Assembly: GCA_903934875.1 (NCBI GenBank)
Contig: CAIZPP010000013.1
Location: forward strand, 1 to 54,626
Reading direction: 5' to 3'
Origin: an uncultured Methylococcaceae bacterium
GTDB taxonomy: Bacteria; Pseudomonadota; Gammaproteobacteria; Methylococcales; Methylococcaceae
DNA: 54,626 bases
Numbering within the stretch: the stretch's first letter is position 1; the number at the start of each line of letters is the position of its first letter. Position numbers and translations under genes: made by a program. Of this stretch, positions 46,501 through 54,242 are shown piece after piece. The notes below the pieces were generated by a model, which worked only from the letters and a program-made list of their open reading frames with translations, searched no databases and was not told the DNA's origin.

Positions 46501-46819
46501 GGTCGAGAATGCCGGTGTGGAACTTGCCAAACTGCTAGGCCATTACCGGCGCGGACTATGCCGCCCGTTGCCATTTTTTGTCAAAAGCGCATGGGCCTAT
46601 GCGGAGGCCGAACCGGCACAGGGTAGGGAAAAAGCCTTGCAAGCCGCCCACAAAGTTTGGGATGTGCCGGCCTTCCGCAGCGGGGCATTTTTTGGCGAAT
46701 CCGAGAATGCCTATTACCAGACGGTTTATCGTGGCGCTGACCCCTTGGATGCGGAGTTTGCAAGCCTAAGCTTGGAGATTATTTCACCCTTGCTGGCGGC
46801 TATCGAGGAAACGTCATGA
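43544..46819 (+). CDS. recC: exodeoxyribonuclease V subunit gamma (RecC)
   Basis: 1091-residue RecC subunit of the RecBCD helicase-nuclease, which holds the complex together, splits the duplex and recognises Chi. Seen: the N-terminal signature LFQSNRLEALLDSLA...VQSKGMARWIMLGLA (4-50), a degenerate helicase-like middle with VICLLGLNDGAFPRS and RRWDDRYLFLQTLLSARKSLYISYVG (about 645-710), and a degenerate nuclease-like C-terminal part. Close to the E. coli length (1122). The ribosome site before ATG 43544 is weak (AGGA 13 bases away). The stop overlaps recB (ATGA). Confidence 0.96.
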   Translation: MLHLFQSNRLEALLDSLAAIVASPQSKPFNPETIVVQSKGMARWIMLGLAAKQGICANIHFALPAGYQWELLRNALGELPARSAYSPEVMVFRLLAWLSRPQNLERTPTLANYLRGGDDLRRYELACRIAALFDQYLDYRPEWITAWEHGELLGLGTDEQWQALLWRELVAAVEEPHRARLLERFLQAIESGGVEALLPERVLIFGMGSLPPAFLSLAQALAKHCHVALFALNPCRLPWGGGRAVAGETGLGDLGWEEGNPLLVSLGKPGGEFFDSLWEASPRIVDLFEAQTAGGNLLHSLQADVLNGVDRNPISCRDGLEGLIAAESGQHRQVIATDDRSLQIHACHSPMREVEVLYDQLLAMLAEDPGLTPADIAVLAPAIADYAPYIDAVFGATESATRIPYAIAGRAAGCEEALQDIFLRLLDLPSSRFEAEWVLDFLEQPFLRNRFGLCEDELPAIHRAVRETGIRWGRDADHRASLGLPAESRHTWREGLQRLLLGYALPQAVAGDGVPLFDEMLPFDDLEGGMAQTLGRFAEFAETLMDFSVRLEPRHTLAGWIVLLAEMLENLLLSATEEEEHSLQRLRDALDQLGEIAELSGYCLPVDLAVVKRWLANQLGIESGGGLMTGGVTFCAMELMRNLPCKVICLLGLNDGAFPRSLHPQGFDLIARHPHPGDRSRRWDDRYLFLQTLLSARKSLYISYVGRGIRDNGVLPPSVLVADLLDVVQSGYVMEDGGDCVKHIFTAHPLQAFNPAYFQDDPRLPGFSRHWLDAANRLAKPEKENAVSFFAEALPEVEENPAIVDLAGLAYFFSNPSRYLLRKRLGLLLDTGVEAFENREPFVVDYFDKAALRNMTLDEMHQHYPPLTAQRLAVAAGMLPHGGFGRAIFAKEQEAAKKNASIILPLMDIPQLDALQLHFESAGILLESPFPGLTRQGLLEWRLQATSPRDLFNLWIRHLVLCWLRPPAVDCRSQLVGEKKTHAFGPVENAGVELAKLLGHYRRGLCRPLPFFVKSAWAYAEAEPAQGREKALQAAHKVWDVPAFRSGAFFGESENAYYQTVYRGADPLDAEFASLSLEIISPLLAAIEETS

Positions 46820-49800
46820 AGGCCTTAGTTGCCCAGGAACTTGACCTGTTCGCCACCCCACTCGCGGGCATAGGTCTCATTGAGGCCAGCGCCGGGACCG
46901 GAAAGACGTGGACCATCACCGGGTTGTATGTCCGCCTCATTGCCGAGGAGGGCTACCGGGTCGAACAAGTTCTGGTGGTAACCTATACGAAGGCTGCCAC
47001 GGCGGAACTGCGCGAACGTATCCGACTACGCTTGGCAGAAGCCTTGGCGGGCATGGCGGGTGCCGCACCGGTGGATGGGTTTTGCCGAACTTTAGTGGAA
47101 CGTGCCAGTGCTGTGGGACTACGCGGTTTGTCCATGCGGCGTTTGCAAACCGCCATCCGCAATTTCGATGAAGCGGCCATTTTCACCATCCACGGCTTTT
47201 GCCAGAGGGTATTGGCGGACAGTGCGTTTGAATCAGGCATGGCTTTCGAGACTGAGCTGGCCCCGGACGAATCCAGTGTCATCCAGGAAGTTGTTGATGA
47301 CTTTTGGCGGCGGGAAACAGCTATTGCGTCCACTTTGTGGACGCGCTACCTGGCGGATAGCGGGCAAACCCCAGACCTCTGGAGTCTAGCGGTGCGCCCC
47401 CATTTGGACAAGCCCTATCTGGAAGTGACCCCCATCCCCGAGCTTGGGGACGATGACGCGATGGAACGCTCCTTCCTCGCTGCGTTTGCCAGGGCACGGG
47501 CAATTTGGCTGGACTGGCGCGAAGAAATTACCCGCTTGTTAGTGGATGCGGCCGCCAACAAAATCCTCAAAAATAATATCTATCGTCCCGATGCCTTGCC
47601 CTTGTGGTTCGCCGGTTTCGATGAGTATTTCGCCGCGCCGGATGCCCGTCTGCCGACACCGGAAAAACTGGTGAAACTCAGCGCTGGGGAATTGGAAAAA
47701 GGCACGGCGAAAGGCAAGCCTACCCCCCGGCACCTGTTTTTCACTGCCTGTTCGGACTTGGCCGAAGCAGCGGAAAAACTGGCGGGTCTGTATCGGCTTA
47801 AGCTCACTGGAGAATTTATCCGCTTGATTGGCGAATGCAATGCCGAACTGCCCAGGCGCAAGTCCAAGTTGGGCCTGATGTCTTACAACGATTTGCTTAA
47901 CCGTTTGGCAGAAGCCTTGCAAGCACCCCAAGGAGGCCGCTTGGCCGCCGTCATTCGAGATCGCTACCGCGCCGCGCTCATTGATGAATTCCAAGATACC
48001 GACCCGGTGCAATACCGTATTTTCCAGGCGATTTACTCGGTCGGCCAGCAGCCGGTATTCTACGTCGGCGATCCTAAGCAGGCCATCTATGCCTTTCGCG
48101 GGGCGGATGTCTTCAGCTATTTGCAAGCGCGCTGGCAAGCGGTGGCCCATTATACCTTGGCGGTAAACCATCGCTCATCACCTCGGCTCATAGCCGCATT
48201 AAACGCCTTATTCCAGCGCTCGCCCCATCCCTTCCTGCTCAGCGATATCAATTACCCTGCTGTCAAAGCCGCCGACAAAGACCGGGCCACCCTAGTGGTG
48301 GAAGGTGACACGGCCTGCCCCTTCCGCTTCGCACTGCTACCGACCGATGGGAAAGGGCTCAATAAAGAAATCGCCAACCAACTGGCGGCCCAAGCCACGG
48401 CCACTGAAACCGTCCGCTTGCTCAATCTTGCGGCGGCAGGGAAGGCGCGGCTAGTGGGCGGTGGGGAAGACCGCCCCATCCACGGCGGCGACATCGCCGT
48501 ATTGGTCCCCACCCATCGCCAAGCTGCCTTGATTCACGATGCCTTGGCCCAACGCGGTGTGCCGACGGTGCGGCAAGGACAGGACAATGTCTTTGCGGCT
48601 AAGGAAGCGGAGGAACTGGAACGCATATTGTCAGGCATAGCCGAACCGCAACGGGAAAGCCGCATTCGTTCGGCGCTTGCCACGGAACTTGCCGGACTGG
48701 ATGCTGCCGCCCTGTTCGGCCTGCAAGGTGACGAGGGGGCTTGGGAAAGGCGGATTTTTGACTTCGCCCGTTACCGCGAACTCTGGCTAGTGCGCGGGTT
48801 CATGCCCATGTTTCGCCGCTGGCTGGAAGAAAATGCGGTGGTCGAACGGCTGTTGGGCTATCCCGATGGCGAACGGCGGCTGACCAATCTGCTGCATCTG
48901 GCCGAGTTGCTGCAAGTCGAAAGCCGCAACAAAGCAGGCCCGGACGGTTTGCTCGGCTGGTTCTCACGCGCCATACGCGAATCCGAAGTATTCGATGAAG
49001 CCCTGCTGCGCTTGGAAAGCGATGCCGAACGGGTCAAGATCGTCACCATCCACACCAGCAAGGGTTTGGAATATCCGCTGGTCTTTTGCCCCTTCCTATG
49101 GGATGGCAATTTGTGGAAGAAAGAAGAAACCGCCGCCTTATTCCACGATCCGGCGCGGAGTTTCCAACCCGTGCTGACTTTGGGCGGGCCAGAATACGAA
49201 GCCCATCGCGAATTTGCCAGCCGGGAAAAACTCGCTGAAAAATTGCGCCTGCTGTATGTTGCCCTGACTCGCGCCAAACAGCGCTGCTATGTCGTTTGGG
49301 GGCAGGTTTCCGGCATGGAAACCTCGGCGTTAGCCTGGTTGCTGCATGGTCCTTCCGCACCGGTTGATGATCCCTTGCAGGCGATGGAAAGCCAGTGCAA
49401 GGGGTTGGACCACGCTGCCATTGACCAAGCTTTGCAGGATTTCGCAGGCCAAGTCTTCGGTTCCGTCGCCGTGGAAGCTTTGCAGATCGACCGGACATCT
49501 TATCTGCCTAGCGTAATGGAAACGCCGAATTTACGGGTGCGCAGTTTCACTAGGCCTTATTTGCGCCCGACTTGGCGCATGGCCAGCTTCTCCTCCTTGG
49601 CTAGGGGCAGGCATAGCGAAGGGCCGGATTTCGACCCGGCGGAACCGGGCCGCAAGGAGCAGCCGCAAGACCGCACGTTCTTCGCATTCCCCAGAGGGGC
49701 GGGGGCAGGCCGTTGTTTACATGCCGTGTTTGAGGAATGGGAGTTCACCTCCTCCGATCTACCCGCATTGGAGCGGCTGGTCCGCCGCAAACTCAAGGCC

Positions 49801-50424
49801 CATGCGATTGCCGAAGACTGGACTGGCGTTGTGGCAGACCGAGTGCAAGCCATTCTCGCCACGGACTTGGACGGCAAGGGCTTAAAGCTTAAGAACATCG
49901 CGGCTAGAAACCGCTTGGCCGAACTGGAGTTTACCTACCCCATCCATGATGTGGATATGTGCGGGTTGATTACATTACTGGGCGAACCGTCATGGGCGTT
50001 GCCGCAGGAATTTGCCCGCGCTGCCGAAGCCTTGTTGTTTGACAACATAAACGGCTTTATGAAAGGTTTCATTGACCTGACTTTCGAGGCTGATGGGCGC
50101 TATTATATCCTCGACTACAAATCCAATTGGCTGGGACCGATGCCGCAAGACTACACCCGGCCCCGGCTGCTACTCGCTATGGCACATGAGCATTATTATC
50201 TGCAATATCTGATTTATTGCCTGGCCCTGCATCGCTACTTGCGCTTGCGCTTGCCGGATTACCGCTATGCTGTCCATTTCGGCGGAGTGTATTACCTGTT
50301 CCTGCGAGGCATGGGTTATGATGACTCGCCTGGGTGTGGGATATTTTATGACCTGCCTAGTGGCGAATTGATTGAGGCTTTGGACAATTGGAGCAAGAAG
50401 GGGGGTGATTTATGGCAGCAATGA
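46816..50424 (+). CDS. recB: exodeoxyribonuclease V subunit beta (RecB)
   Basis: 1202-residue UvrD-type 3'-5' helicase fused to a nuclease. Walker A ASAGTGKTWT (25-33), motif Ia VVTYTKAATAELRERI, Walker B/motif II LIDEFQDTDPVQYRIF (about 389-404), motif III DPKQAIYAFRGAD, motif V VTIHTSKGLEYPLVFCP and VI YVALTRAKQRCYVVWG. The C-terminal nuclease has the RecB-type active site DLTFEADGRYYILDYKSNW (Asp, Asp, Lys). Repairs double-strand breaks by loading RecA. No recD follows; the next genes are unrelated. Confidence 0.97.
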   Translation: MKALVAQELDLFATPLAGIGLIEASAGTGKTWTITGLYVRLIAEEGYRVEQVLVVTYTKAATAELRERIRLRLAEALAGMAGAAPVDGFCRTLVERASAVGLRGLSMRRLQTAIRNFDEAAIFTIHGFCQRVLADSAFESGMAFETELAPDESSVIQEVVDDFWRRETAIASTLWTRYLADSGQTPDLWSLAVRPHLDKPYLEVTPIPELGDDDAMERSFLAAFARARAIWLDWREEITRLLVDAAANKILKNNIYRPDALPLWFAGFDEYFAAPDARLPTPEKLVKLSAGELEKGTAKGKPTPRHLFFTACSDLAEAAEKLAGLYRLKLTGEFIRLIGECNAELPRRKSKLGLMSYNDLLNRLAEALQAPQGGRLAAVIRDRYRAALIDEFQDTDPVQYRIFQAIYSVGQQPVFYVGDPKQAIYAFRGADVFSYLQARWQAVAHYTLAVNHRSSPRLIAALNALFQRSPHPFLLSDINYPAVKAADKDRATLVVEGDTACPFRFALLPTDGKGLNKEIANQLAAQATATETVRLLNLAAAGKARLVGGGEDRPIHGGDIAVLVPTHRQAALIHDALAQRGVPTVRQGQDNVFAAKEAEELERILSGIAEPQRESRIRSALATELAGLDAAALFGLQGDEGAWERRIFDFARYRELWLVRGFMPMFRRWLEENAVVERLLGYPDGERRLTNLLHLAELLQVESRNKAGPDGLLGWFSRAIRESEVFDEALLRLESDAERVKIVTIHTSKGLEYPLVFCPFLWDGNLWKKEETAALFHDPARSFQPVLTLGGPEYEAHREFASREKLAEKLRLLYVALTRAKQRCYVVWGQVSGMETSALAWLLHGPSAPVDDPLQAMESQCKGLDHAAIDQALQDFAGQVFGSVAVEALQIDRTSYLPSVMETPNLRVRSFTRPYLRPTWRMASFSSLARGRHSEGPDFDPAEPGRKEQPQDRTFFAFPRGAGAGRCLHAVFEEWEFTSSDLPALERLVRRKLKAHAIAEDWTGVVADRVQAILATDLDGKGLKLKNIAARNRLAELEFTYPIHDVDMCGLITLLGEPSWALPQEFARAAEALLFDNINGFMKGFIDLTFEADGRYYILDYKSNWLGPMPQDYTRPRLLLAMAHEHYYLQYLIYCLALHRYLRLRLPDYRYAVHFGGVYYLFLRGMGYDDSPGCGIFYDLPSGELIEALDNWSKKGGDLWQQ

Positions 50425-50702
50425 AAGTGGGTTTTTTGTTACTGGCCATCGTGGCAGGGTCAGTGTTTTCGGGTGGATGCACCCGGCGCGACCCGTATAC
50501 CGGACAGCAACAAGTCGATGTGGGCGCAACTGCCGGTGTGGCTGGTCTTGCATTAGGCGCGGCAGCGCTAGGTGTGGCGGCGAGCAACCGCGACGACTAC
50601 TACCGCCGGAATGTCGTGCTTGTCAACCGACCCCCGGTTTACCGTCCTTACCGGGGAGGCTATTACCGTGATGGACATAGAAGTGGCTCTTACCGGCGTT
50701 AA
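50412..50702 (+). CDS. small glycine-rich putative lipoprotein
   Basis: 96 residues. A hydrophobic signal sequence ends SGGC (Cys at 23), a weak lipobox. Then comes an Ala/Gly-rich hydrophobic stretch (VGATAGVAGLALGAAALGVAA, about 37-57, glycine-zipper-like) and a Tyr/Arg-rich tail. ATG 50412 lies inside the end of recB with GGGGGGTGA just upstream; ATG 50421, overlapping the recB stop, is the alternative. Function unknown. Confidence 0.65.
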   Translation: MAAMKVGFLLLAIVAGSVFSGGCTRRDPYTGQQQVDVGATAGVAGLALGAAALGVAASNRDDYYRRNVVLVNRPPVYRPYRGGYYRDGHRSGSYRR

Positions 50703-50728
50703 CAGCCCAGCACCAACAGGAAACTAAT

Positions 50729-51202
50729 ATGCGTTTAAAACAATTCGTAATGGCTATTGGCCTGCTGGCCCTGTCGGCATCCTCGTATGCGGGGGCGGTT
50801 AAAAACAAACCGAGTTCTCAAGTCTGGGATAAATTGACCCCCGCTTGGGACGCGGTGAGTCAAAGGCTGATTGGCTTCGTCGGCGAAAAAAAGCAGCAGC
50901 TACTCGCAGACCTCGCCTTCGCCGCCGCCGCCGCCGAACAGTGCGATGGGCTGACCTTGAATCAAGACAAGTTTAAAAGCGCGTTCGACGGGCTGAACGA
51001 TGCCGCTTATCAAGCACTGGCAGCGTCTGAGCAAGCACAATACGGCCCCAAGCTGATGAATTATTTTGGCATTTATGTGGGCCTGCTGACGGCGGAAGCT
51101 GTACTTGAGCAAGCGTCATTTTGCACCTATGCAAGCAATCAACACCTCATCGGTGCGGGGAAGTACTGGTTGGATACGAATACGGGCAATACTAATAATT
51201 GA
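50729..51202 (+). CDS. exported hypothetical protein
   Basis: 157 residues with a signal peptide (MRLKQFVMAIGLLALSASSYAGA, cleavage after SYA) and a helical mature part containing two Cys (CDGL, FCTY) that could form a disulfide. AGGA seven bases before the ATG. No family recognised. It lies 26 bases after the small lipoprotein and may be co-transcribed with it. Confidence 0.65.
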   Translation: MRLKQFVMAIGLLALSASSYAGAVKNKPSSQVWDKLTPAWDAVSQRLIGFVGEKKQQLLADLAFAAAAAEQCDGLTLNQDKFKSAFDGLNDAAYQALAASEQAQYGPKLMNYFGIYVGLLTAEAVLEQASFCTYASNQHLIGAGKYWLDTNTGNTNN

Positions 51203-51244
51203 GCTTACGCACAGGCTGAAATCATTGGAGGCAAAGGTAAAATC

Positions 51245-52243
51245 GTGAACATCACCGAAATCAAACAATTGCTAGAAGCTGAAGTTCCCTTGATTTTGCA
51301 GGAGTCCCCTGGTTTTAAGGAATGGTTGCAGGACTTCATCCGCCGCCAGACAATCTCCCGGGAAAGTTTCGACGAGCGCTTTGACCGCGTGCTAAACGAA
51401 CTGGCCGCAGACCGCGAAAACCAGCGCCGTCATTGGGACGAACAGGAATTAAAATGGGCGGAACAAAGTCGCAAATGGGACGAGAATAACCAGAAATGGG
51501 TAGAGCAGAATCGCAAATGGGATGAGCTTAGGGATGAGGACAGCAAGAAATGGGAAGAGCAGAATCGCAAATGGGATGAGCTTAGGGATGAGGACAGCAA
51601 AAAATGGGTAGAACAGAATCGCAAATGGGATGAGGACAGCAAGAAATGGGAAGAGCAGAATCGCAAATGGGATGAGCTTAGGGATGAGGACAGCAAAAAA
51701 TGGGAAGAGCAGAATCGCAAATGGGATGAGCTTAGGGATGAGGACAGCAAGAAATGGGAAGAGCAGAATCGCAAATGGGATGAGCAGAACCGTAAGTGGG
51801 ATGAAACACTGAAGGAAATCCGTTCAATTAAGACGAAGTCTGAACAGGGAATTGGCGCCTTGGGTGCGCGTTGGGGCATCGCCTCGGAAGCCTCTTTCCG
51901 TGCCGCTTTAAAAGGCATATTGGAAGATTCTTTTGGTGTCCAAGTGCTGAATGTCAATGAATTTGACGACGAAGGCATCGTGTTTGGCAGACCCGACCAA
52001 GTGGAACTGGACATTATCCTGATGAATGGAATGCTGATCTTATGCGAGTTAAAGTCATCAATGTCGAAAGGCGATATGTACATCTTTGAGCGTAAGGTGA
52101 GGTATTACGAAAAGCGCCACCACCGCATAGCCGACCGCCGGATTGTGGTGTCGCCTATGGTGGATGCCAAAGCGAAGGAAGTGGCAAAGACGCTGGGGAT
52201 TGAAATCTTTAGCTATTCCGAGGATGTGACTGGCTTGGTGTAA
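51245..52243 (+). CDS. DUF3782-type coiled-coil protein with PD-(D/E)XK-like domain
   Basis: 332 residues. A helical N-terminus (1-60) leads into a long charged coiled coil built of KWxEQNRKWDE repeats (about 68-195). The C-terminal domain (about 205-332) has a nuclease-like site: VELDIIL (Asp256), then CELKSS (Glu268, Lys270), then a helix with ERKVRYYEK. The architecture matches DUF3782-containing proteins, abundant in filamentous cyanobacteria and some gammaproteobacteria, of unproven function. GTG start at 51245 with AAGG eight bases upstream. Probably an accessory gene, possibly acting on DNA. Confidence 0.75.
   Translation: MNITEIKQLLEAEVPLILQESPGFKEWLQDFIRRQTISRESFDERFDRVLNELAADRENQRRHWDEQELKWAEQSRKWDENNQKWVEQNRKWDELRDEDSKKWEEQNRKWDELRDEDSKKWVEQNRKWDEDSKKWEEQNRKWDELRDEDSKKWEEQNRKWDELRDEDSKKWEEQNRKWDEQNRKWDETLKEIRSIKTKSEQGIGALGARWGIASEASFRAALKGILEDSFGVQVLNVNEFDDEGIVFGRPDQVELDIILMNGMLILCELKSSMSKGDMYIFERKVRYYEKRHHRIADRRIVVSPMVDAKAKEVAKTLGIEIFSYSEDVTGLV
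51524..51787 (+). repeat. 54-bp in-frame tandem repeat
   Basis: Four nearly identical 54-base units encoding ELRDEDSKKWEEQNRKWD (from 51524), with one unit between the second and third lacking the ELRD codons (42 bases). Shorter KWDEQNRKWDE units flank them. High identity implies recent expansion by slippage or recombination, changing coiled-coil length in frame. Confidence 0.9.
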
Positions 52244-52316
52244 ACATGACCGAATCAAGTCTGTCTGCAAGGGTTTCCGCATTGGCAACGAAGAATAACG
52301 GGAGGGAGGGCGGGTG

Positions 52317-52436
52317 ATGGCAAGTGGCAGCTACCAAACCTTGATGAACGACGCGCTTCGGCAATTTGCGCACGGCTTGACCCTAGCCGACGTGGTGCGG
52401 GAGACCATCAGGAAGGAGTTGCGGCAGGGGAATTAA
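52317..52436 (+). pseudogene. antitoxin-like fragment (BrnA/RHH type)
   Basis: 39 codons: MASGSYQTLMNDALRQFAHG, then LTLADVVRETIRKELRQGN. The G-S-Y-Q-T-L-M-N-D-A-L-R core is that of the C-terminal half of BrnA or related ribbon-helix-helix antitoxins. The usual N-terminal half is missing. It is preceded by a 23-codon frame (52246-52317) sharing a TGATG junction; the pair may be a broken antitoxin gene. No toxin partner lies nearby. Confidence 0.5.
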
Positions 52437-52439
52437 AAT

Positions 52440-52566
52440 CTGATGTTACGCATTGGAGTGGCAAAGCTCGATTTGCCTGTCAAGGCAAGCCTTGACACTC
52501 CAAAACGAATTCGCACATCGGCAATCCTTTGCAGACAACAGCACAGGGGCCTGTGCGTAACATCAG
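52440..52566. mobile_element. 127-bp MITE-like element
   Basis: Perfect 13-bp terminal inverted repeats (52440-52452 and 52554-52566). The interior contains nested palindromes: tggagtg/cactcca (52454-52460, 52496-52502), ggcaaa/tttgcc and caaggcaagccttg. No coding capacity. The right end continues as cgtaacatcagttaaca, which also occurs at 10629-10645. No clear target-site duplication was found. Confidence 0.6.
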
Positions 52567-52580
52567 TTAACAGCCTTGCC

Positions 52581-54206
52581 CTACACCCTCCGCCGCCGCG
52601 CCGCCAGCACATGCTCGGAAAAGGGCACTTGTTGGTCCAACCCCGCAATCTCGCACACGCCCCCGCGTTCGATGTAATCCTGGCGGAAGCGGTCTATCAG
52701 TTCCATCACCGTGTGGTCAATCAGATAAACCTCGGACAGGTCGAAGATAACCGTCTTGCCGTCCGGCACTTCGGAGACTTCGGCCTTCAAGCTGATGAAG
52801 TTGGAGAAAACCGCCGAACCGCTGACGCGAAACAGCCAAGTGTCTGTGTCCTTGCGTTCCACATGGTAGGAGATTTGCAGCATGTTCTTAGGGGATACGC
52901 CGCGTAGCAAATGAATCAGCAATTTGGCGACAATGCCTATCAACACACCCGCCAAAATATTAGTCACCAGCACCCCGGCGATGGTAATGACGAATATCGC
53001 CAACTGCGCCCAGCCAAGAATCATGCGCTCGGCAAAGGTCCGGGGTGAGGCCAGTCGATACCCGGCATAAACCAATAGCGCGGCCAGAGAGGCTAGGGGA
53101 ATCTTGTCTATCACATAGGGAAACAGCAGCACGAACAACAGCATGAACGCGCCGTGAAAGAAACTGGACCAACTAGTTTTGGCACCGCTGTTGACGTTGG
53201 TTGAACTGCGCAGAATTTCGACTATCATCGGCAAGCCGCCCAGCAAACCCGACACGGTGTTGCCTATGCCCACCGCCCGCAAATCCCGGTTCAAATCGGA
53301 ATAGCGTTTGTAGGGGTCGAGTTTGTCCACGGCGGCGGCCACTAGCAGGGTTTCCAAACTGCCCACCAAGGTGATGGCAAACACACTTTCCCAGAAGGCA
53401 AAGCTTAATATTTTGGAAAAGTCTGGGAAAACAATGCTCGCCTGCAAGCTGTCGGGAATATGAACCAGAAAGGTGGGTCCAAGAACCAAATCCTTGGGCA
53501 GGATGAAATCCTGTCCAAATTGCAGATGCGCCACGTCAAATAACTGGCCGAACACAGTGCCACCGATAATCACCAAGATGGGCGCGGGTATTTTTTGCAA
53601 GCTTGGGGTTTTAATCCTCGGCCAAAAAATCAAAATGGCCAGGCTGGCTAGACCAATGAGTGCGATTTGCGGAATGAAATACACCAAGTCATGGGGGATT
53701 TTGGCGATGCCGGGCAGGACTCCGCCAGTCAGCGCTTGCACCCCGGCCATCAGCGGAATTTGTTTCGCCATGATGATGATGCCTATGGCGGCCAACATGC
53801 CGTGGATGACCGTGGACGGGAAAAAAGCGGAAAGCCTGCCCGCCTTGAACACACCCAAGCCGAATTGCAATACGCCAGAAACGACGATGGCGGCGAGGGT
53901 AAGCCGGTAACCCGCCAGAGCGTCGCCTTGGCCCAAGGATTGGACTGCGGTGAGAATCACCACAATCAAGCCGGCGGCAGGGCCGGTCACGGTGACATGC
54001 GTCCCATTGATCCGGGACACCAGCAAACCGCCGATAATGGCGGTAATAACGCCAGACATGGCAGGAAAGCCGGAGGCGATGGCAACGCCCAAGCACAAAG
54101 GCAGGGCGATCAGAAACACCAAAAAACCCGACACGATATCGTTGCGCCAGTTTTCTGTCAGGCCAGCGAACCCGGTCTTGGGTATGGGGGAAGTTAGTGG
54201 ATTCAT
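52581..54206 (-). CDS. SulP-family inorganic anion transporter with STAS domain
   Basis: 541-residue SLC26/SulP transporter. The membrane part (about 20-400) has the family signatures LIALPLCLGVAIASG, VTVTGPAAGLIVVILTAV and VGSLETLLVAAAVDKLDP. The C-terminal STAS domain (about 430-530) carries VIFDLSEVYLIDHTVMELID, where the usual D-S of STAS domains is D-H-T. It moves sulfate, bicarbonate or another anion; many relatives of this shape are bicarbonate transporters. ATG 54206 is preferred on family length; 54242 would add 12 residues, and neither has a strong ribosome site. Confidence 0.9.
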   Translation of the reverse strand: MNPLTSPIPKTGFAGLTENWRNDIVSGFLVFLIALPLCLGVAIASGFPAMSGVITAIIGGLLVSRINGTHVTVTGPAAGLIVVILTAVQSLGQGDALAGYRLTLAAIVVSGVLQFGLGVFKAGRLSAFFPSTVIHGMLAAIGIIIMAKQIPLMAGVQALTGGVLPGIAKIPHDLVYFIPQIALIGLASLAILIFWPRIKTPSLQKIPAPILVIIGGTVFGQLFDVAHLQFGQDFILPKDLVLGPTFLVHIPDSLQASIVFPDFSKILSFAFWESVFAITLVGSLETLLVAAAVDKLDPYKRYSDLNRDLRAVGIGNTVSGLLGGLPMIVEILRSSTNVNSGAKTSWSSFFHGAFMLLFVLLFPYVIDKIPLASLAALLVYAGYRLASPRTFAERMILGWAQLAIFVITIAGVLVTNILAGVLIGIVAKLLIHLLRGVSPKNMLQISYHVERKDTDTWLFRVSGSAVFSNFISLKAEVSEVPDGKTVIFDLSEVYLIDHTVMELIDRFRQDYIERGGVCEIAGLDQQVPFSEHVLAARRRRV

Positions 54207-54242
54207 TGTTTCAATCTTGTATTGCAGCATTTTCAACATCAA

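Noticed and set aside
51524-51787. Possible CRISPR array
   Set aside because: The repeats are contiguous 54-base units with no unique spacers and are translated in frame.
51430-52083. 217-codon minus-strand frame over the DUF3782-type gene
   Set aside because: Its Ser/His/Phe/Cys repeats are the antisense reading of the 54-base repeats in the plus-strand gene.
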